This document shows positions 52,307 to 63,519 of a stretch of DNA of 64,000 nt, in pieces (position 1 is the first letter of the stretch; the number at the start of each line of letters is the position of its first letter). Both the position numbers and the translations under genes were made by a program. Source of the stretch: Siniperca chuatsi (lineage: Eukaryota; Chordata; Actinopteri; Centrarchiformes; Sinipercidae); assembly GCF_020085105.1 (NCBI RefSeq), contig NC_058042.1:18431001-18495000 (forward strand), written 5' to 3'. The notes under the pieces were generated by a model. The model saw only the letters and a list, made by a program, of their open reading frames with translations, was not told the DNA's origin and ran no database searches.

Positions 52307-55300
52307 TTAGAAGACAGTAGTGGCCAAATGGCCGGGAGTAGAGGGACGCTCCTCCTGACCATGTGATGTGTCCTTTCCTGAAAGATTAAAAACAGGGCAA
52401 ATTAACAAACTTCTCACGCCTGCAGTTCTGCTGTCACATGAACAACTGCAGCTTCTGTTTACTGACAAACTCCTCTCACCATGTTGTTCCTCTCCCTTTT
52501 CCTCGCTGTGCTCCTCCTCATCCTCGGGCATTTCCATCTGAGCCAAATCCTGCACATCCTCCACGCTTGACTTTAAAAAAAAAAAAAAAAAGGGGGGGGG
52601 GGGAACCCACAGTTTTTTTCTTTTAACTTTCATTTGGTTAACATGAAAATAAACACACTCACATAAATGCTTTAAAAAGAATTCAACGGATACTTTGATT
52701 ACCTGTGATTCAGAGAAACGATCTTCATCTGAGTTCCTAAATCCTTCTGGGGCTTCCATAAGGATGTCTAGACCATCTGCCTCGTCTTCATCGCTGCAGA
52801 GTGACACAAAAAGTATGTACACGGTAGGTCAAATACAAACACTTTACTTAAAACCCCTTAATGTAGTTTCCCCCCCTTGTCATGTATTCTATATCAGCTT
52901 GTTCCAACTCTTCATTGAAGATAAACGATGTAAACACTGAGTGAAACCGTCAAAGCCAAGACTCCATGTCTGTATGTAAACATCTAAATGTTGTGTACAT
53001 CATCATGTTATACACATTTCCCCAAACACAGCCTGATGCATTTGGTGTCTTTGGGAATTTTGGGATCTCCACTTAATGTCTGTTGTCCCTGATAAATAAA
53101 TAAAGTAAAAGTTGGTCAGTGAGGCACAAGGGGTTTAAGGAACTATAGGACCTTCCTTAGTATCATCTATCGCTGCGTCCACATTATATCATTCAGACCG
53201 TAATACCGAGTCTGAGATTGAAATTTATAATTTAATAACTTCTGACAGCTACGATACCTTCCAAAGACTGTTGGCAAAATGGCCACAAAGCCTCCAACTC
53301 TGGCAGTTACATCTAAATAAAGTTCAGTTTTACTAATACAGCAGTTGATTCAGCTCATTTAAAAAGGAGTTTGTATGGTTTCACTTGAGTAACTAGTGTA
53401 GACTATTTCAGTGGTGTGCCTACAGTGTTAGCAGTCGGGGTAACCATCTTGAAATAATGCAAGAAAACTCCCACGTCAGAATAACGGGAGGTTTTCCTCT
53501 TCTTATCATTCTGCCAACACTGCGTGAATGCAGCATATTTACAGCAAGATGGGAAATGGAAACTAGTTTTATTAAGTTTATGAGTCATGTGAAATGGAAA
53601 CTTAAAAATGCTCAGGGAGCAGGCAGTAATAACTATTTATTAACTATATAACTATTACAATGACCAATAAGTTTGTCTAAGTTCTGACGCAAAAACAAAA
53701 CCTGACGACCATGACACTGACCTTCCTCCAGAGTAAAACTTCTCTTCATCCTTTTCTTCTTTCTCCATTTTGTTTTGGTTCTCTTCACGTTGCCCATCAT
53801 CTGCCTCCTTTTCTCCTTTGTCTTCCTGTTGTTCATCTTCCTTTTCCTCCTCATCTTCATCGAGGTCAGAGCAGTTGAGAAAGTCGAAACTTTCAAGGGC
53901 TGTCTCGACTTCCTGAGTGAAACTAATAGAAGTAGGAAAAGGAACCTACGGAGAAAACAAATGCAGGTGTTTCAATGTCACTATCAACACATTAGACTTT
54001 ACAAAAACACAAAAGTGAATGTAAGAGCTCACCGTCTGCGCGTCCTCTGGTTGTTTTGACTCCTGGACGGACTGATGTGGCTGACTGTGTTTCTCTGATG
54101 CTTCTACCTGGAGTCCCTCTCCTGCTTCAGTGGTGATGTCCTCTAATTCTGCTTCAGTCTGTCCAGCCTGTACTGACGAGCCCTCAGATGCGTCACCTTT
54201 TACCTCCTCGGCAGATATACACACCTGTGGGACGCCACTTTCAGACAAATCAGGTCTCTCCATCAGCAACACGGGAGGTACAGAAACATCGGGGCATGAG
54301 CAGCTTAGGTCTGCTAAGGATTCAGAGAGGTCAGCTGATTGGACAGACGCTCTATCAGACACAGTACAGTCTGGACTACTCTCGCCGATGTGGCTATGAC
54401 AGCAGGAAGTCTGCAGATGGCCGTTGGGCACCGCATCTGTCTGAGAGAAAACCTCCCCAGCTTCTGTCTCGTCCTCCTCTTGGTTGGAGGAGAGCGATGG
54501 CGTTGACGCGCTGGACTTGTTCGGCGTGAACGACAGCTGAGTGGTGAGAGTGGTTTGCAGCATGTTGGAGGCCGTCAGCCTCTGAGCGTGGTGAGCCAGG
54601 GCTGGACTGGAGGAGTCGTCAGAGGATTCAGAGGAGTTGGACCAGACTGTCCCGTTCTCCATTTCTCCCTGTCGCTTTAGCAGAGACTAGAAGGGAAACA
54701 AGAGGAATTGACTATGTCATGTTATGTTATGTATACATACAGCAGGACATGATTACAGGTTGTGTGTACGTGCTAGTTATCAAATTACATCCAGAAAAAA
54801 CAATATACATTTGATGAATACAACTGACAAACTCATTAATCCAGTGGTCTCAAACTGTGGGTTATACAGCCATTGGATGCAACCAAGGCTAAAAATATGA
54901 AGTGGAACTAAAGTTAAATTAATCGGTTACATGTGGGACCAATCTGTCCTTTGATGCTAGGCTATACATTGTCAGGTCAGTGAGATTTATTCAAACAGCA
55001 AAATGAAAATGATTTTTGGCAGGTAAAAGAGAAAAACATGTGATGCTCATCAAGCTAGCACGTCAGTCAAGAAAATCTATCGTGCTCTCGGGTTTACGGT
55101 GTCTTTTATGTCTAAAAACATGTTGACTTGCACCACGATCATTTTATTTTGATGGCAAAGTTCATTAAGCTCATTTTGTTGCTAATTTCCTGAACACTGT
55201 GAATGGTTGATAAAAAATTGTACTGGTTTACAGGGAGATAAGTGGGATATGAAACTTCCCAAAAGGGGGCATGACAGAAACAGTTTGAGAACCACTGGAT

Positions 55301-55840
55301 AAATCAATCCAGTCTGTCAATTGACAGCAACTTCATTCTAATTTCGGTAATTACTATAATATTTGATTTCATTTATCAACTAAAGACAGCATACAGTTGC
55401 TGCTTGGAGCTTTACACATACAGATTTAGAGATTTGCTGCATCATAATATAAAGTGAATATATTAATTTTTAGCTTCTGTACAGACAACAATCTGTTAAT
55501 ATATTGTTAATATATCATTTTGGGCTCTGACTAGTCATGATTTGTAATATTTACAGCTTTTGTTATTATATTGATTTTCATATACAATATAACTAATTGA
55601 AAAAAGAATCACTAATCACTCAATTCATTGGCAATGGCAATGATCAATTAACAAGTGATACAAATCTTACAAATTACCATATATACAGTAGTGTCTGTCT
55701 TCTTCAGTTTAGATTCAAATGAAACATGATCAGGCTTTTTCTATCAGGATCCTGGATTTCATTGGAAATTAACTGCAACAATTTACAATTTAATTTACAA
55801 AACATTTGCAGACTCATTGGCATATGTGTCTTTTGGTTGA

Positions 55841-55891
<51 letters not shown>

Positions 55892-58800
55892 TCGCTTCTA
55901 ATTATTTTTTTTACTTTGGTCACTATAAACAACAGCTACAACTACATCCCAACACACCGACTGTACAGAGGTGAATCGGGGTGTTGTGCGGCTGAATTCA
56001 CAACGTAAGGATGCCGTCCTGTCCGTTACGACATCGTGGAACGCCTCCACCAGCGAGCGGCTGTGCCTGGGCCCGCCACGAGGCACGTTCTTCAGCAAGG
56101 TGAGGAAGAGGAGGGACATATTGGAGCGCTACTCAACCACTATTAAACAGCTACAAGGACCACAGCTCTGTTCATACATACTGCTGCTGTCACACATCCC
56201 ACTACTGCTATCATTCATTCTGCTCGCATTAGGCACGGCACTCCCACAGCCACATGTCCTAACACACAGTCTTCTGTGAATATCCTCACACACATCAGAG
56301 CTACCGCTACAGACAAAGCATTTGGGGAGCAGCTGAAATAGAACAAGCCAGTGAAATGACAGTCATAATAGCCATCAGTAAGATAATATACAGTGTATAT
56401 ACGTAGTCAAAATAAAGAGTTTACAAACCCTTAATACAAATTATTAACTAGTGGTATAACAAAGCAGGTGTGATGGACTTGTTGATGCTGATATCTCTTT
56501 AAATGTGACTCACATAAAACACCTGCTCCCGCATAGAGGGCGTGTTAGGAGGGCTCTGATTGGACAGCAGCCGTTTGGAAACTGTACTGGTGGATGATGT
56601 CTGGTCATCCTTGTCAAATGGACTGAAAAAAACAAACACAAAACAGGACACAGAGTGAGAAACTGGGCAAACCTTGAACAACCTGAATAAACACGTTAAA
56701 ATTGTAAAAATACAAAAATAAAAGGGCTGCAGGTTTAAGTACCTCCAGGTGACCTCCAAGTTCAGCTTCACCGTCCCGAGGTCGTTGATATCCACGGCGA
56801 GCGTCTGGGGAAGTGGGCAGAACAGGTCGAGCATTTCGCAGGACACACTGCCCACCACCACGTGATTGGCCAGGCTCTTCAGCTCTGTCACCTTGACAAC
56901 CAAAACAAGCAAACCGAGAGATGAGGACAGGCAAAGACCAAGGTGACAATTAGCTAAAGCTGGCATTTTTGTGAGAATGCATGTAGTAAGTTAAAGGATA
57001 AGGCTGCCAATTGTGAACAAATACCATTAAAAGACCAAAACCAGTGTTACCTATGTAGCCTGATAGAGCTTACTCCTCCTTGTTGTCCAGAAACGCATTA
57101 ATAAGCCGCACTGTTGCACTGGGAGACATGTTTCTTCATATTGATTCACAGCTGAAAATAGTCAGCAACAAATGCACAATTTACTGCTGTTTGAGTTACA
57201 TTAGCTAAAAACTACTGAGCTGTTTTAGGACATTATTTCACCTTTTATTTTTTTTTTTATGAAACTAAAGATTTATGTCTTTAGTAGGAACCAGTGAGCT
57301 TGGAGCTGAGTGCCACAGACAGGTTAGGAGAGTCAGACATTGGCTTGTAAGAAATCCCTAACTAAGAAATGGCTAAAAAAAAGAAATACCTAGTGTTGAC
57401 GAATGGATTAACCTGGTTTACAAAATTTACGTAATGGAGAGAATTACTTTCAACTTGGGAACCCAGAAGAATACTTTTGTGGAATACTGGACAAAATGGA
57501 TTATTTATGTCTCAACATTCAGACCAAACTTTGTGTAAATGTGCATCAGTGTAATCCTTAGTCTCCCGTTGTCTATGCATGTATTTAATTATTCTTCATA
57601 TTTTGTTCGTTCTCTGTTTAAAAGTTAATAAAAAGAGAATTACAAAAAAAAAGAAAGTCAGACATTGTTGCTTTTGGTCTTTTCATGGATTTAAGAACAA
57701 TTAGAAATAACACCAGCCTTATCCTCTAAAAGCCGATTTCAATACCTTGATTGACAGCAGTTCTGTGACGAGAGGCAGGAAGATGTACTCTTCGCTGTCC
57801 CAAATCTGCTTGTTGCTGACTTCCACGCGGCCTCGTAGCCTCCAACGTTGCCGCCCATAACGCATTAGGACCTGATGGGGCCAAAAACAGCTGATGTGAT
57901 GTAGCAGACGCAGAGACGCAGTCAATATCTGTGTCTACGTGCTTGTATTTGTGTTTCTTACCTCATACTGGTCACCAGCACACAGCCGCGCAAAGCCAGC
58001 AAGGCCTGAAACATCCGAAATGGACAACAGAAATGAGAACTGGACAAATACAGAGTGGAGCAAATAGGAAGTGTAGAAAGTGACTCACCCTTCATCTTGA
58101 CATGAAATTCTCCCATCTGGCTTTCTAATTCACTCTCAAGAGAGCACATGTGCTGCAGACAGATAGAGGAAAGGATTTGAATAATTTAATACTGATTTGT
58201 TAGAACATTAGATTATACAGTCTGATATCTATTTTTAGCAAAAATAAAGTACAGTACAGAGAATCACACCCAGCGCACACGCGGAAACATACGAACACAT
58301 TGACCTCAGGTCGGTCACTTGCCTCTGTACATTCCTTGTAGCCTTTGTTGGCTTCACTCAGGCTCTCTCTGGCCTCCTTGCTGCCAGTGGCCAAGTTAAA
58401 GGCTGCCACCATCTTACTTGCTCCATCACGCAGTCGCCGCTGTATACAATAAGCATCGTACAGCTCCTCAACCTGGAGAAGCAAATATTATACAGGTTTC
58501 AACCAATGGATGTTAAAATGTTAAATTCTCACCTGAAGAGAGAATGAAAATGAATTTTATCATGAATTTACTTTGATTTAGTGCCTTTGTTATTTTATGA
58601 AGAACATCGGATTTGAAAATGCATAATTTTCATGTAATAATTAAAGCAGCATTCATTGATTTTTTAGCCACTCTGAAGCAGTCAGACAATATCCACCAAC
58701 TCCCGAGGGAAATATCTGGCTCTTTAGCTGCTACATGCTCCACTATGTTCACCAGCTAGCCGCTAACTGTGTCTGTCTGCTGTTTGGTGCTGAGCACGTC

Positions 58801-59599
58801 AGTGTACAGTGGGTTTTTAGAGCTTGTTTACCTATAAACAGCTGCCTGCTGCAGCTGGAAACACATTGATGGTGGTTAAAATAATAAAACTATTTATTTA
58901 TCATTTATTTAAGAAATTCCTCGTAATACATACACACCTTGCTGAGGTGGAATTCCAAGCGACGCATGAACCTCTCTATGGCTTTGACTTGCTACAAAAA
59001 AAAGGGAAGAAATAATTTATTAAACTTGACAAACAAAATCTTAGTCTCTCTTCCATCTTTATTCAGTTTTAGTGTCCTGCACTCACATCTGTATACAACA
59101 GGTGTGAATGAAACTCACCTTATCCTGCTCATACAAAGACCCCTGCAAAGAAAACAACAAGAATAAAAACATTTAGCATCACAAAGTGTCAAATTAACAT
59201 CCTGACTGAGGATTGGAGACGACAGCAGCCAGGCTGGGACTGGATGAAAGTCGATACTGGTGGGACTGGTTTGACTACATGAGCTCTCACCAAACGACCG
59301 TTCCTCTTGTTTTCTCTGATCTGCTGACCCAGACTGTCCAGCTCCAGCTGGTGGACCTGCAAGTACGACCTGGCAACAAAAACACACCACCGTTAATTCT
59401 TCGTTGTAAGATTCAAAAGCAGTCGTATCCTGCGTATTCAGTGATATTCCACCTGGCAGGCATCCACTAGAATCAATGCAAACTGTGCCTGAGATGTGTT
59501 TACTCACTGTAAGCCTCTGCGTAAGGCAGCGTACACTTCATCCAGCCGCTCAGGCTGGGGGGTTTTAGTGGGCGGCAGTTTGGTGGAGCCTGTGAACAT
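52307..59599 (-). CDS. ripor1: RIPOR family protein, RIPOR1-like, C-terminally short
   Basis: Complete frame of 673 aa. Exons in transcript order: 59599-59508, 59369-59291, 59142-59119, 58991-58938, 58472-58323, 58152-58089, 58005-57962, 57871-57746, 56891-56743, 56622-56514, 54686-54033, 53945-53722, 52793-52703, 52570-52480, 52377-52307. RIPOR/FAM65 proteins bind RhoA/RhoC-GTP and steer Golgi orientation and cell migration. Seen here: [54 protein letters not shown] (coiled coil, to about 133), [29 protein letters not shown] and [20 protein letters not shown] (C2-like), and [26 protein letters not shown] and [19 protein letters not shown] favour RIPOR1. ALESFDFLN is kept, then acidic sequence and a stop. 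Human RIPOR1 has about 1,220 aa, so the ARM/HEAT-like end is absent. An in-frame TAA 12 nt upstream supports the ATG. Intron 5 uses a GC donor. Exon 3 is only 24 nt. Paralogue assignment is less sure than family. Confidence 0.88.
52575..52603. repeat. A17-G12 homopolymer pair at a splice acceptor
   Basis: On the minus strand this reads C12 T17 directly before the acceptor of the ripor exon at 52570. It forms the polypyrimidine tract. Its exact length may be unreliable in any assembly. Confidence 0.9.
54842..55297. mobile_element. CAGTGGTTCTCAAACTG-type hAT-like MITE
   Basis: CAGTGGTCTCAAACTGTGGG at the left end and CAGTTTGAGAACCACTG at the right end form inverted termini. The 456-bp body has no ORF. 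Lies in the large ripor intron between exons 54686 and 56514. Confidence 0.75.
55841..55891. repeat. ATT trinucleotide microsatellite
   Basis: About 17 ATT units in the same ripor intron. Confidence 0.95.
55970..56280 (+). other. Unexplained GC-rich ORF-like segment in a ripor intron
   Basis: Right after the ATT repeat, GC content jumps. A plus-strand frame reads 102 codons with [20 protein letters not shown] and [20 protein letters not shown]. Another frame reads [15 protein letters not shown], stop, [19 protein letters not shown] recognise neither. It may be a fragment of a transposon protein or a processed pseudogene. No splice context for a host gene was seen. Confidence 0.3.
57029..57690 (+). 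mobile_element. AAAAGACCAAAACC-type MITE (copy 2) split by an L1 insertion
   Basis: Left end AAAAGACCAAAACCAGTG at 57029 and right end TTGCTTTTGGTCTTTTCATG at about 57668-57687 are inverted. The body aligns by eye with the copy at 39905. It is interrupted at 57343-57655. Confidence 0.7.
57343..57655 (+). mobile_element. 5'-truncated L1-like insertion with target-site duplication
   Basis: A 313-bp insert is flanked by direct repeats AGTCAGACATTG at 57331-57342 and 57656-57667. It ends TTAATAAAAAGAGAATTACA plus an A-rich tail, as fish L1 3' ends do. Both marks fit target-primed reverse transcription. Confidence 0.8.
58645..58865. repeat. TAGCTGCTACATGCTCCACTATG-type dispersed repeat
   Basis: GCTACATGCTCCACTATGTT and CACCAGCTAGCCGCTAACTG, then GTCTGTCTGCTGTTTGGTGC, are hallmarks of a repeat I recognise from percomorph genomes. 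Located in ripor intron 4. Confidence 0.55.
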
Positions 59600-62442
59600 C
59601 CTGCTTCCTTACAAGGCACGTTTCTCTTGGATCAAACAGTGCTGAGGGAGGAAGCGGCAGAGAGAGATAAAACACGGGATCATTTCTGATAAGGGCTTCG
59701 TGATTATTTCAGTTACATTCAACATGGGCATCAAGAAAGAGTTCTGCTCACCTGCTGAGTAGAAAGAGATTGTCACTACTGTAGCATGCTTGGAGAGTTG
59801 AGTGTAGCACTGTGGCTTTAACAAACCGAAGGACATGTCCTGTAATTATACAAAAAGGAGACATTAGTGACAAAAATGTCCCTCTTCACCTCATACCTCA
59901 CTGTACATCCTGACAGGATTTGTGCTTCCACTCTCTGTGATTATCAAAGATTCGGATCATTACAGAAGTCATTGGAGGAAAAATCAGGGGAGGGTTAAAA
60001 AAAAAAAGAGGACAGAAACCACTCACTTCCTCAGTCTGGCCACATTGTTTTGTTGAAATTCTGAGACGGTGAGCGGCGTGCATGCAGCAGCCACACTCCA
60101 CCACTGACAACAGTAGGGAGTACAGTCTGCCTTTGCTTCTCTTCCCCTTCCTTCCCTACTTCTCCACCCCCCTCCACATCCAACACCAGAGCACAGGAAG
60201 TCTCATGGCTGACTCTACACAGGAAATTCTACACAGAAGTTTGGCCCAAGAATATAAAACCATGCCTTCACTAAAAATGTACCCTTTTTCTACTCCGAGC
60301 CATTAAACGTGCAGATTAGCTGCTGCAGTCAGGGAAAACTATAGGAAGAGAGGGTCGTGTCTGAGCTAATCTAGTCACAAAAGAGATTACAGACTTAAAC
60401 CAAACTAAATCTGTCAAGCAGGAGCCAAACCCATATTAACACATGGGATCTGTGAATGAGCCAACACAGGACAGAGGTGACATCTGCTCTCCACTGTCTT
60501 ACACCAAACTTAAAACCAGGATCAAATGTTCCACCTGTTGGGAATTGCTGAGATGGAAAACACACAGATTATGGTTTTATATGATCAAAGCCTTATTAGA
60601 AACAATGCCGCTGACACAAGAACAAGCTGTATACACCCTGCTTTCTTTCTATGTCCTCCTGCCACACAGTGAGGACGTGGGCTTGGGGGGCACCAGGCCG
60701 GGGGTCCAGTTAAACCACTAATCTTAGCTGCACACTGAGGGGATTAACTGGAGTTGGTCAGGGTTAGGACATGGCAAAGAAAAGGTGCCATACCAGAGAG
60801 CCTTTACGGATAAAAACACCCCACCTTCTGCCAAACATGGCCAAGGAACATGTGCAGGACTCGGACCCTGTACCCTGAGGACAGCACAGCTATAAAAGTG
60901 CAAAGTCATCATGAAGATACACACATACAAAGACAGAGACACACATCTTACACACTCCCACCCACCCATAAATAGCTATACCCGAAGCCCACACAAACAC
61001 TCGGCAGACTTCAGGAATATTGATAATCATGAGTGCCCAGTTTCCCCTCCGTCAGATGTGCTTTTATCCCTTTCCTTGCATTAGAGATCATTAACTGGAT
61101 TAATCCTCTCCTCAGAGCAGAGTGAACAAAGAGGACACTGTTTCCAATCACCTCACAAGACTGGAGTTTTGTTTAAAAAACCCTTTGGTGCACTCACAGC
61201 ATGCACAAGCACATATATCCTTGTTCACGCAGTCGTTTGGGCCTGCAACAATCTCAGAATCATTTACTATGTATACTGAATGGGGCTGCAGCTAATGATT
61301 ACTTTTATAACAAGCTGATTTTGTATTTAATCAACTGATTGTTTAGTCTATAAACTGTCACAAAAAAGTAAAACAATGTCCATCTCAATAGATGAACAAT
61401 ATAGAGAAAGATATTCAACCTATAATGGTATAAATCAGATAAAACAGGCAAATCCTGACATTCAAGAAGCTGGAATTAGTGAATCTTTTGCATTTTTCAT
61501 TGATATATGACCTAAACTCAAAATAGTTTCCGATTAATGTTCTGCTGCTGCCCTAATCGATTGATTGAATGTTTCAGCACTAAACCTGTATGCTGATAAA
61601 TCAGTTGGGCATCATGATGTACCACAAACAAGTGATGTCTTAAAATTGAGTTTGAACAGACCAACTGCCAACAACTCAGTGTCCAATGTGTTTATAACAC
61701 AGAATGGGGAACAGAAAGTCACGTATGTGAAGTTTAGAGATGAATCATAAACATTACTGAAAGTGATTAATTTCCTGCTGATCTGTTCATCCACTAATCG
61801 ATTAACTGATTCATTAATCGATTTGTTTTTTATTCAGGGAGCATTAGTGCACATATGAACAACTATGTAGCTCACAAACCATTAGACCAGTGCTCATCCA
61901 TACTCTGCGGGTCTGAGTGTGTGTTTGAGGAGGAAGAGGAGGAGGCTGAGGAGTAATGGTGTTACAATAAAATGCAGCCACCTCTTTTCCAGATTACTGG
62001 ATTAGCCAAACCGGGCGGCAGCAGGCCACTGAGTCGGATAAACACACTCACACATCACAGCCCTGCTCTGCTCTTTATTTCAAGTAGCCTAACAGCAAAG
62101 GATGGAGAGCAAACAGCAAATTTAGGAAACGGTGTCGTGCCAGGTTTTGTATTCCGCACATATCCCACCCCAGCCCCCGGACCTCATCACAGGCCACAAA
62201 AAAGTCCACACCAGGACCCTCACCGCCCTCTTCCCTGAAAGTGTGGGTCCATCAACTCATAGCTAACACCAAACACAGCAGGGAAAAACGGGGAAATTAA
62301 GTCAGTCACAGCCAGCTGGCGGATATAATTTCGACAACATCGCAGGAAAGCAACTTCACGTCGGACGGACTCGTGCCCATGTAGAGAAAAATGTAACGGG
62401 CTTCTTGTTGTGACCTTGGCGATAAAAGCAGCAGCCCCCTAC
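59600..62442. other. 5' region / first intron of the ripor gene
   Basis: An acceptor (CCTCCCTCAG, minus strand, near 59642) lies about 43 nt before the ripor ATG, so at least one 5' UTR exon is upstream. No coding exon was found. A MITE lies at 61278-61580. Other short ORFs (60443-60721, 61972-62238) lack similarity or splice signals. Confidence 0.45.
61278..61580. mobile_element. ATTAATCGATTA-type MITE (copy 4)
   Basis: GGGGCTGCAGCTAATGATTA at the left and CCCTAATCGATTGATTGA near the right, with the family phrase AAGCTGGAATTAGTGAATC inside. A second fragment (TAATCGATTAACTGATTCAT) follows at 61795-61825. Confidence 0.65.
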
Positions 62443-62650
62443 CTCTGTTTTAATGTCCGACAACCCGCAGAATATGACCGGAGTCTCATTTCCAACGCGA
62501 TGCTCCACGCAGTTACCACAGGTTTACAGTTATTCTGGGCGCTGTCCCTCTCCTTGATTTCGCAGTTTTTTGTGTCCACAATCAAGCTAGCAGCAGTTAC
62601 CAAAACAGACTTCCGGTTGAGGGTTTTCATTGTAAAAGCTCCCCACGTGA
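62443..62650 (-). promoter_or_regulatory. ripor1: Candidate ripor non-coding exon 1 and promoter
   Basis: On the minus strand an ETS-type AACCGGAAGTCTG (near 62610) is followed by CpG-bearing sequence. A donor, AAACAGAG|GTAGGG, follows 62443. This would supply the missing 5' UTR exon about 2.8 kb upstream of the ATG. It is an inference from signals only. Confidence 0.35.
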
Positions 62651-63456
62651 AGCAGCTGATTTGGAAGCACAAACACAACATGAATGAAATGTCAAGTATT
62701 TCAGTGGAGATACTCAAAGATGATTTTGTCATATGGTTTAGAAAACTCTATAAAAATGTATCTAGGGGAGAGGAGAACTGGAGTGGCTCAAGTACTGACC
62801 CCTGGGGTACACCACAAATTAAAAGGGCTGATGATTTTTTTTTTGTTAGTTGTCAGTTTTATTCATATAACTCGAAATCCCAAGTTTTTCTCTGAGGGTT
62901 TTATAATTTGTCTAAATACCACACCCTCTATTAGAACCTCAGTTTGGTTAAGGGAAAACTTCACCAAAATGCCCTTTAACATGGATGTATAATAATAAGA
63001 AGTTCTAATAATACATCAATGGGAAAATAATGAGAAAAAAATGGAGAAACCTCCGGAAAGAGCAACAGTGAAAGGATTCCTCTTTCAGGACAGACAGAAT
63101 AGGTGTCGTACATGCACAGTAGACAGAAATATCTGTAAATTACAATATGGAGCAACAGTATGACAACAACGAAGCAAAAATATATAAAATTAAGTGAATA
63201 TTAAGTGTAATATGGTAAGTTAAAGAGACAAAAGACAAGAGGTATAAACACTTAAACCATGTATGTACAATTTTAGATACACACCTTCTGGGCTCATCAA
63301 GAATAAGCATAGTATCATTGTCAGCAGTAACAAATGACACTGACTGAAAACAAATTATTAGACAATCATGAATGATTGTAAAAAAGACACTGGCTCCAGA
63401 TAGGACAGGACTAGTCTATTGTTTGTTCTGATGAGTCATAATAAAATGTACATCAA
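62651..63456. other. Intergenic DNA, nothing recognised
   Basis: The plus-strand ORF at 62410-62895 overlaps the candidate promoter and has no similarity I recognise. The rest is AT-rich without features. Confidence 0.4.
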
Positions 63457-63519
63457 TATAGCTACACATAGAGGGACAGAATATAAGTACAATATTCTGT
63501 CCCTCTATGTGTAGCTATA
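63457..63519. repeat. Perfect 28-bp hairpin
   Basis: Arms 63457-63484 and 63492-63519 are exact reverse complements over 28 bp with a 7-nt loop (AAGTACA). The arm core is CTACACATAGAGGGACAG. Confidence 0.97.

Noticed and set aside
52438-52626. ORF with a lysine/glycine run opposite the ripor exons
   Set aside because: Produced by the A17-G12 homopolymer and the antisense of coding exons.
62410-62895. 161-codon plus-strand ORF upstream of the ripor gene
   Set aside because: No recognisable domain. It overlaps the GC-richer candidate promoter and a long minus-strand ORF, and ends in low-complexity AT-rich sequence.
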